From the NCBI RefSeq assembly GCF_018143015.1, contig NC_054746.1:24256464-24320463 (forward strand): a stretch of 64,000 bases of DNA. Direction: 5' to 3'. Shown here one piece after another: positions 56,171-64,000 of the stretch (its first letter is position 1; the number at the start of each line of letters is the position of its first letter). The notes beneath the pieces were generated by a model. The model saw only the letters and a program-made list of their open reading frames with translations, made no database searches and was not told the DNA's origin. Origin of the DNA: Lytechinus variegatus. Its lineage: Eukaryota > Echinodermata > Echinoidea > Temnopleuroida > Toxopneustidae. The position numbers were made by a program, and so were the translations under genes.

Positions 56171-59100
56171 AATTGTACATGCCACCATGCAAACCTTCAA
56201 ACAACAAGCTTTAGGTTAATGGACATGGCCATTTGAAGATTACCACAAATGTATTCCCAAAATGGTCTACCCTCCTTTAAAAAAATGACACAGGATGGTT
56301 TAATTCAAGTTTGGGTAACAACGTAACACAGCCCCATGCCATCAACTGATTAGAGCCAATTAAATTATTCATCTTTCAAATGTCAATATAAACTGTCATT
56401 CATTAATGAATGAAAATATTGTTTAGATAAAACATTTCTAACAAAATATTTCAAACTTGAAACATGAAAATTATTGTCAAAAGACATCACACACAAGTAG
56501 GAGAAAATAATTCCAAATAAAAAGTGATTTCATGGTGTGGTTTGCAAAAAAAAAAATGTTCACATCCCCATAAACTTTTATAAGCTATTAATGCCACATC
56601 TATAACACTATATTGTACAGATTTACTACAATGATCTAAATTGATCATGATGGGGTAGATTTCAGATGATATTCCAAGGCTCCATACCCAATTTTTTTCT
56701 TAGTGGCCCGATTAGTCCACCAAAATCATTAATTTCATATATTTTGTGGCCTGCAAAGCAAATTTGGTGGCCTAAAATAAAAAAAAACAATATAATTTTA
56801 ATATCAAAACTTTGGTAGCCCAACCAGGCCACCAAGTGTGGGCTTTTACTGAATTTTGGTGGCTTGACTCTATTTTTGGGTTGCCCCGGGCCATCGGGAC
56901 ACTGTCAATGTCGAGCCCTAGATATTCTATTATCATGCATTACTAGTACATCATTAATATAACTATTAAATTTCATAACAAGGCAAAAATAACAAGTATC
57001 ATGTTAACAACTATATGCAAAAACATAAAAATTCATCTCATTTACACAAACATTTTAAGGAGTTTATAGTTTTAGCTCACAGCCTCATGCAAAATATTAC
57101 ATTGTTATGACCAAGTTCTGGTATAAATAATATTTCAGTATAATAGGTGCTCAGTTCAATCAAAATACAATAAAAATTGTTTGCTTCATATCGATGCACA
57201 AACTAGATCATCATATTGCATATCAACAGGAAATAAGAGACGCAAATCACTTTTTAAATATGAATTAAAACAAACATACAATTATGATAAGTAGTGTCTT
57301 AACCCTAATTAAACCAAGTTATTTTTGTAGTTTATAATGCTGGGGAGGGGCCTCACAAGCCCTCCTCATGATCTTGGCCATCAACTGTGCAATCCTGTCA
57401 ATAATCTGCACATATGTTGTCCATGGCATAATCAGCAAAATTGCGTAGTTCTTTTTTTTGAAAAAAAATCCAATTTCATCCATTGATAATGTATACAAAA
57501 ATAATGCATGAAATACGATTCTGCTCTGAATAAAGGTCCATGTATCATAATTTGGGGTCAGACACTCTTTTCTATTAAATATGAAAAAGTTTGTGTTATC
57601 AAAAGTAATTTATTATTATTATTATTATTTATAAATTTCTAATTTCACTTTTATCTTCATTGCTAATCCAGTAGAATAAAATTGAACCAAACTTCATCTG
57701 AAAAAGTAAATACAGCTATGGGCATGTCTCTCTGAACAAAAACATACCCCCAAGATAATATGCCTTTATCAGTATCACTCACTATCAGTGTGAAAGATGT
57801 AAATAATTAATACTTTGATTGCATTAAGTGTACTTGTAATATATCTGTGAAATACTACAAATAAAAGTGGAAGAGAATCATTCATCACTGAATGAGAGAA
57901 TATTGTAAGCAACATACAATAAAATGTGAAACTAAAGGAAGTTCTAAAATCAATTGTAATTCTTGCCTATGACTGTAAATTTGCAAGTGAATAGGTAATA
58001 ACTTGTTAATATCGTAAAACAAAAATTAAGTTACCAGTGATAAATGTGTAGTTGTCATTTCAATTGGCTACAAATAATTTCTGGCCACATCCCTTACCCC
58101 AGGGAAGGAAGAAGACTAAGACAAGACATTACCAAGTTTTGAGTGTTGTTAATACAGTCAAACCATGTTAAGCAGGAAAGATAATGCTCTTCTGTCTTCT
58201 TCCGCCCTTTTTCTGTTTCATTTCTTTACTGTCCTCTCTAGAATGAACTTTTCTCATAATCTATTTCTCAAAATTCTTGATACCAAAACCCAAAGGGAAA
58301 CTTAACTAGAGAATTGAGGATATCCTGTATTATTCAAAGACCCTGTATTCAGGAAATATGAAATCGATTACAAGAGATGTGCATCAAGAGAGGTTTCATT
58401 TTTTATATCATAATTTAGATTTCATTAAGTGCTTTCAATAAATACAGTTTCTGTCAATTAAGTTCAATCTCAAGATGTTTATGCTTTAAGAAAAACTACT
58501 CTCCATTTCGATTGAAGAGTGTTCAGCCATTTTGTCTGATGAAATATTTACACGACAGTACTAAAATTCATCATGGGTAATTGTAAAGACTGTTAAAACA
58601 CTTTGATGTAAACACACTCATCAAAAGTCAGCCGTATAATATATTACTAAAAAAATCCAACAACTCAACCTCAAAGAAATTCTAGACTTTACATAGTCAG
58701 AATGTATGTCTCGTCCATCGTCAACACTGCGATCACTGATTGAACCTCACATCATATCAGAATATTACCACTGCAATGCACATACATGAGCCAACTTATG
58801 AATTTGATCCATCACATGCTTTTCTAGTTCTCACCAAAAATAAGTCACATTCAGGTACAAAATTACCTCTGAGACCTTTCAACTTTGACCTTGACACCCA
58901 TCCCCATGGACACATGAGCCAAGTTTAAGTTGATCTGTCCACAAAAATGGAACGACCCAAATACACACAACACCTCAGCAAATCACACTTGGTGGGTGGA
59001 AGCATGAAAATGTTCAATCATCACCAACTGCAAAATACCTGCACATGAAAATTTCACTATATACAGTTACCATTTACGAAAGGTATAAGGAATTCCAATA

Positions 59101-59186
59101 GCCCATTCCTGTCATTCTATGCTGGTTTCTCTGAACATAATGATGAACTGTCTGAAGGCATGATATTACAGGCATTACAAGAGTGA
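56171..59186. other. 3' flank of the START gene
   Basis: AT-rich, probably including the 3' UTR of the START gene on the minus strand. It holds a small hAT-like element (56675-56920) and an ATT microsatellite (57607-57630). TTTGACCTTGACACCC at 58882 resembles units in the DR1-motif repeat. No further gene seen. Confidence 0.4.
56675..56920. mobile_element. Short hAT-like element (246 bp)
   Basis: The ends CAAGGCTCCATACCC and the complement of TAGGGCTCGACATTG resemble those of the 15870-17971 element, and GATATTC is duplicated on both sides (56668-56674, 56921-56927). GGTGGCC-type words repeat inside. It is a deletion derivative or a sister family. Confidence 0.7.
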
Positions 59187-59297
59187 TCAAGGCAGCTGTG
59201 CTTCCAGGAAGAGACGTAGGTAAGCAATGCTGAGTGGCACTCGAACAGATAGGAACTGATTGAAGGCCACTGGGACATCTTTACCACACAAGGCAAC
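59187..59297 (-). CDS. START gene exon E (terminal, stop)
   Basis: 37 codons including TGA, acceptor TACTAG. It encodes VALCGKDVPVAFNQFLSVRV and PLSIAYLRLFLEAQLP, the C-terminal lid helix of START. Confidence 0.82.
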   Translation of the reverse strand, partial: VALCGKDVPVAFNQFLSVRVPLSIAYLRLFLEAQLP

Positions 59298-62200
59298 CTA
59301 GTAGGTGGAAAAATAGTTGTAGAATTAAGATGTAAACAAGAATCATCGTCAGTTTCAATTCTGAAAGTCAGAAGAAACAAGTGGGATTTCAAAACTGAAA
59401 CTGAAACAGTGACAAACAAAGTCCTGATTTGTTTTTTTTTTTTCAATTAAAAAAGCTTTAGATTGTCTCTTTATACTGGTCTTCTTGAATATGTTTTCTT
59501 GAGAGTACCATGTCATGGATTTTATTAAAAGTGATCAGAAACAAATGTTGGGTACTTTCAACATTTCCTTTCTTTTCCATCTTGTCAGATTATTTCTATA
59601 AAAATGTTAGAAAGCAACGATGGAAAAGAAGCTGGAGTACAATGAAATATGAAGAAATTACTTGAAACTCATCTGAAAGAGGGGCACCCTGACGACTCAT
59701 CTCAAATCATATTGATGTTACTGATTTTCATCATTAATGTTTAACTCAACAAAATTTGAAAGAAAACGAATAACCATAAATTAACTATGCAATAAACTGT
59801 AGTATGAAGTATACTAACTTACATGAGTAATGTAGGTGACCATTGAGTACTGGTTTCCCACTGGTTCAATGACCCATCCACTAGGTAATAACTGACCTCT
59901 GACCAATGACCCTTCCTCTGGACAGTCTCTACAATCAATGGATCGGCAAGCCACAATATAACGCTCACCCTGCAATGGGGTCAAAAAGAACAAAATCAAT
60001 ATCATATCTGGGATCGGGAACCCAAAAAGTAATGATTGATCATGAACTTGGAATGGACAATCAAATATTCAGTTGCATGTGTAATGTTGTTGAAAGGACA
60101 TTATATCAACCAATCAAAATCATTGTTCACAGTTTGCAATTGAAGGCAAATCCTTGTGTCATGGACCGCTGAAGGAGGTTTCACAGAGTGAAAAGCATTC
60201 AAACAAACATTCAACCAAAAGTTAATTTTTCAGCACAATCTTAAAAACTTCAGTGCCAGTCACAGCATGTAGACACTACAAGGGCAAATTTCAAAGTTTT
60301 GGCTGACCACATATAAACGCTCTGTATCTTTAAGTTTATGTGGCTTCATAAAAGAGATTAAATGTTCGGCACACCTCCTCCCCTTACAGTTCATCATCCC
60401 TTATAGAGAGAAGTGATTCCTACTCAATGAATAATTTAAATGGCATTTTTTTTCTTACAGAGATTGGATATATGCATGACCTTGGGAGACTTTCTGTCAA
60501 TCACCATGCTTTATCCTGTTTTTATCAGTAAAAAAGCCTCTGGCCGTCTCACCTGCATCACGCGGTTCAATATAGCAGCAGTGCTGACTTTGAATACTAC
60601 TCTAACTCGCACAAGATGTTCACTGATACATGGTTACTCTTATGTCCACTTTTTATGAACTAGACCAATAAACTTACAGAGATATGATGGTTATTCAACA
60701 AAAAACCCCAACATGGCCAAAGTTCATTGACCTTACACGACCTTTGACCTTGATCATGTGACCTGAAACTCAAACAGGATATTCAGTGATACTTGATTAC
60801 TCTTATGTACAAGTTTCATGAATCAGATCCATAAACTTTCAGAGTTATGATGGTAATTCAACAGATACACCCAATTCGGCCAAAGTTCATTGACCTTTGA
60901 CCTAGGTCATGTGACCTGAAACGCGCACAGGATGTTCAGTGATACTTGATTACTCTAATGTCCAAGTTTAATGAACTAGACCAATAAACTTTCAAAGTTA
61001 TGATGGTAATTCAACAGATACCCCCGATTCGGCCAAAGTTCATTGACCCTAAATGACCTTTGACCTTAATCATGAGACCTGAAACTTGCACAAAATGTTC
61101 AGTGATGCTTGATTACTATTATGTCCAAGTTTCATGAATCAGATCCATAAACTTTCAAAGTTATGATGGGAATTCAACAGATATCCCCAATTCGGCCAAA
61201 GTTCATTGACCCTAAATGACCTTTGACCTTGGTCATGTGACGTGAAACTCATGCAGGATGTTCAGTGATGCTTGATTAACCTTATGTCCAAGTTTCATGA
61301 ACTAGGTCCATATTTTCTAAGTTATGATGACATTTCAAAAACTTAACCTCAGGTTAAGATTTCGATGTTGATTCCTCCAACATGGTCTAAGTTCATTGAC
61401 CCTAAATGACCTTTGACCTTGGTCATGTGACATGAAACTCTTATAGGATGTTCAGTAATACTTGATTAACCTTATGGCCAAGTTTTATTAACTAGGTCCA
61501 TATACTTTCTAAGTTATGACGTCATTTCAAAAACTTAACCTCAGGTTAAGATTTGATGTTGACGCCGCCGCCGTCGGAAAAGCGGCGCCTATAGTCTCAC
61601 TTTGCTTCGCAGGTGAGACAAAAAGGGAAGACTTACCACTGTTTTACAGACTTGTAGCACACAGAAATCTCTTGATTCCTTTTTCAAGATTTGAGGCACT
61701 TCATGGACCATGTGATCTGCAAGAGAGGAATAAAAACATGATTATTCACATTCATACTATGGTAAGTTCTTCTACATGAAAGGGAAGGGGCAGTATGATG
61801 CTATTCGTAATGTTCCAAACAACTTCACGACCACAGGAATGTGAAATGCCAGAATGTAAGCCCGAGGTTCCATTCTTGAAAATATTGAGGTGTGACATTC
61901 TTCCTAAAGTGGAAATTTACCCACATTAACTAAAAGTGTGTGTTAATGTAGTGAAAACATCAGCATATTTAAACTTCAGTTACTGTGATTAAAAAAAAAT
62001 AACTGAATGATCAACATGACCCGTGATATTCCAGTCTTTCGTAAAGTAATGTGTAACTTTATAAACAACTTTGTAGAAAAGCCATCGGGACTGAATTAAC
62101 AGATAAGTGCTTAACTGTTCATCTATTCAATTAAACCTCTAACACATGGCCTCATGCATGTCGATGCAGGCACAGATCCAGCCAGATTAGACAAAATAGT

Positions 62201-63743
62201 TTTAATGGGACAACTAATGTGCACAAACACTACAGCCCCTCAAATGGTATTGTACAGGACAGCATGATCTACCACTGCTATGGGCTTCAAAACCTTGTAA
62301 AATGATCTAATGCATGGAAGATTATATCAGGGGTCTGTTTCATAAAGCTGTTTGTCAGTTAAGAGCGACTTTAAGAACGACTGGTGATCCTTTCGTGTGG
62401 TAAATGATATATTCATTGGCGATGGTTAAGCGCGTAAGAAAGGATCACCAGTCGTTCTTAAAGTTGCTCTTATTTAAACTTACGAACAGTTTTATGAAAT
62501 GGCCCCAGGAACACTATGAACTACATATCATAATTCATAGTGTTACTGGAAACTCTTTTTTTATATATAAATAGGTAGATGCCAGGGCAAAAATGTATAA
62601 AATTATTATTCATTTTTTTATAAAAAAATCATTGTTCACCACTATTTCAAATCATGTTACTAAAGGCAATGGACTATTTGCAAGACCTCTAAAGCTCTCT
62701 CTATATAATACCCCCTCTTTTAAAATGTTAAAAAGGGAACAGTGAACAACCTATTAAATACAAATTTATAAAGAAAGCAGCAAATATTCAACCCCATTAG
62801 GAAACTTTGAAACTATATACTGGTATCTTGACATGACTGATACTTACAGACACACAAATTGTCTGAGAAGGTTTTTACAATGTCCATTTTCTGCAAAAGG
62901 AGAAAGAAATGAAAACAGTTTGTAAACCTAAAAAAGTTCATTCTTGATATCTCTTCTACCTGCATTTTCTGGGTGCATGTTACGTAAAGTAGATATATAC
63001 AAAAGAGTGCAACATAGCACTGTAATATCGGGGGGGGGGGGGATAATTCACAAAACAACAAAATTTTAGAATCAGTAGACCACTCAAATCTGAAAAAAAG
63101 AAAATGTTTATCTCATTTCAATTGAATTGAGCTGTCATGGATTCACAAAGACTTAGCCTGCAAATAAAAAATGGGGACCAATAATAACAAATGGTAAAAA
63201 TAAGGATATTCCTGAATTTCAACAATGTATATTTATTTCTACAGCTAATAATGGTCAAAATTTAGATTAGTTTCCTACTTCAGAATGGACAGAAAGCCAA
63301 TGTGGGTTCACGAAGCTGGTTATAAATTATGCGCAATCTTACGCAGCACTAAAGATTTCCTTTGCGGAATGAGATGCCCCAGTGTTTTCCCCATTTTAAC
63401 ATATTAGGAGTGCAATTCCTATAATCATAATAAAATGTTGAAATATACTTCATAATTACCATCCAAATGCTTTTTTAACATGAGAATTTTAATCTACGAA
63501 GATTTCAAATTAAGCTCAACTTAAGCAAAGGGGTCATCAGTCATGCCTATAGTCGTGCATAATATATAAACAACTTGAAACACAACCTTGCTCTCACCAA
63601 GCCTCTACCTCTCCTCAACCCTTCTCAATCCAATAATTCTACCAACCTTCAACATTGTATCATAGGTGAATCTAGTCCTTGGGTTTCTAATGGCTTTGAA
63701 GACAGCAGCAGGAGATGCTTTGATCACTCCCTTTCCAAGGTAG
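59187..63743 (-). CDS. START-domain protein, last five exons (STARD9-like)
   Basis: Five minus-strand exons, all in phase, encode about 158 residues ending in TGA at 59187-59189. They make most of a START lipid-binding domain: LGKGVIKASPAAVFKAI, then RFTYDTMLK, NLCVYHMVHE, RDFCVLQVCKT, SLVRGQLLPSGWVIEPV, MVTYITHV and a C-terminal helix ending EAQLP. START domains form a hydrophobic pocket for a sterol or phospholipid. The VRGxxxPSxWxxxPV block and the RDFC start resemble STARD9, the mitotic kinesin-3 with a C-terminal START, as I recall it; that paralogue assignment is tentative. The N-terminal exons would lie right of the window. The gene reads in the same direction as ZFYVE26, 12.4 kb upstream of its start codon. 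Confidence 0.82.
59298..59822. other. START gene intron between exons D and E
   Basis: AT-rich intron; no repeat recognised. Confidence 0.5.
59823..59969 (-). CDS. START gene exon D
   Basis: 49 codons, phase 0, acceptor TTGCAG, donor GTAAGTTAG. It encodes GERYIVACRSIDCRDCPEEG, then LVRGQLLPSGWVIEPV and YSMVTYITH. This is the central START sheet and the family R-G-x-x-x-P-S-G-W motif. Confidence 0.88.
59970..60535. other. START gene intron C-D, distal part
   Basis: AT-rich intron without a recognised item up to the DR1-motif repeat. Confidence 0.5.
60536..61624 (+). mobile_element. DR1-motif tandem-unit repeat, copy C (five units)
   Basis: It is very close to copy A over its full length, with five units and a shortened GCC repeat. 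It lacks the first ten or so bases of the left end (starts at GCCTCTGGCCGTCTCACC). It has four perfect TGACCTTTGACCT motifs and one with a first-base change. Its right end lies about 12 bases from the exon C donor site of the START gene. Confidence 0.85.
61637..61716 (-). CDS. START gene exon C
   Basis: 80 nt, acceptor CTTGCAG, donor GTAAGTC. It encodes HMVHEVPQILKKESRDFCVL and QVCKTV; RDFC is the typical START strand entry. A DR1-motif repeat ends about a dozen bases inside the intron after its donor. Confidence 0.85.
61717..62847. other. START gene intron B-C
   Basis: AT-rich intron holding one fold-back MITE (62329-62508); otherwise nothing recognised. Confidence 0.5.
62329..62508. mobile_element. 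Fold-back MITE (GGGGCC-TTTCATAAA ends)
   Basis: The left half (TTTCATAAAGCTGTTTGTCA, GAGCGACTTTAAGAACGACT, GGTGATCCTTTC) and the right half (GAAAGGATCACC, AGTCGTTCTTAAAG, GAACAGTTTTATGAAATGGC) are inverted copies. Almost the whole 180 bp is palindromic. Confidence 0.88.
62848..62890 (-). CDS. START gene exon B (43 nt)
   Basis: Short exon with acceptor TTGCAG and donor GTAAGTA, encoding KMDIVKTFSDNLCV plus one base. It joins exon A (TMLK-KMDIV) and exon C (CVY-HMVHE) without a frame break. Confidence 0.8.
62891..63646. other. START gene intron A-B
   Basis: AT-rich intron with a G-run (63030-63042); no gene or repeat recognised. Confidence 0.5.
63647..63743 (-). CDS. START gene exon A (first in window)
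   Basis: 97 nt, acceptor ATGTAG, donor GTTGGT. It encodes one split base plus 32 residues, YLGKGVIKASPAAVFKAIRN through FTYDTMLK. This is the early START beta strand and the W/Y-D-x-M helix. Phase 0 end. Confidence 0.82.
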
Positions 63744-64000
63744 CTACATGTAATTATGAAAGGTATACAATCACTATTTACTTAAAGATAACATAAGCGC
63801 TTAAACAGAAAGCTAAGGAAAAAATACATACTCGACTATCCCATCATCAATCATATAATATTAATGAAATAGGTTTGAGATCAGTGAAAAAAATAAATAA
63901 ATGGAGCACTTTCCTTTGCTCCCAAATGACTAAAGAACCCTTTTAATTGCTACTGAATTCAAGAAAAATGTAATATAGAAAAAATATGATTAGGAAATCA

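Noticed and set aside
55770..56214. Frames of 106-129 codons
   Set aside because: They lie on the fold-back hairpin; the arms are inverted copies, so the frames are shadows.
58860..58935. TTTGACCTTGACACCC block as another DR1 repeat copy
   Set aside because: Only a half-site and a few words match; the rest does not align with the family units.

Overview
This window is eukaryotic nuclear DNA, not bacterial: AT-rich, intron-heavy, dense in MITEs, SINEs and microsatellites, with GT-AG split genes. The gene content (an animal ZFYVE26/spastizin orthologue, a START-domain gene, an intron-containing tRNA-Tyr) and the repeat types (tRNA-derived SINEs ending in ATT repeats, fold-back MITEs, scattered AGATCTAGGCCTA words) suggest a marine invertebrate deuterostome, most likely an echinoderm such as a sea urchin. 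That taxonomic guess is an inference; no species-specific sequence was checked.

Layout. Positions 1344-46791 (minus strand) hold 22 consecutive coding exons of ZFYVE26, from the start codon at 46791 towards the window's left edge. Every exon pair joins in phase with GT-AG signals, giving exactly 2200 codons. The C-terminal part, including the FYVE zinc finger that names the family, must lie left of position 1. The introns are full of mobile elements: a piggyBac-like MITE nested in another MITE (9.9-11.2 kb), a hAT-like element carrying a 1.2 kb polypurine (GAAA)n tract (15.9-18.0 kb), a possible short plus-strand transcript (18.5-21.4 kb), a LINE fossil next to a piggyBac-like MITE (30.1-30.9 kb), and a 7.06 kb terminal-inverted-repeat element (31.6-38.6 kb). 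The 7 kb element is inserted in, and also contains, copies of a tandem-unit repeat with perfect DR1 nuclear-receptor motifs.

Upstream of ZFYVE26 lies a 2.7 kb region with a possible promoter and a CTCF-like motif, then a plus-strand tRNA-Tyr(GTA) gene with a 16-nt intron (49492-49580) and a pol III terminator. A minus-strand, apparently single-exon coiled-coil gene follows (51798-52610). About 6.5 kb of repeat-bearing intergenic DNA comes next. The last five exons (59187-63743, minus) of a START lipid-transfer-domain gene, closest by recollection to STARD9, complete the window; its 5' part lies beyond the right edge.

The most noteworthy observations are: (1) residues about 1520-1730 of ZFYVE26 match the DUF547 family motif by motif, although spastizin is not usually described with this domain and the usual motif cysteine is alanine here; (2) a repeat family present as three near-complete copies and fragments, built from 150-190 bp tandem units, carries 13 perfect TGACCTTTGACCT (DR1) motifs in this window; (3) piggyBac-like MITEs keep a G/C-run palindrome at both ends while its core sequence has changed between copies, as if the pairing itself were selected.
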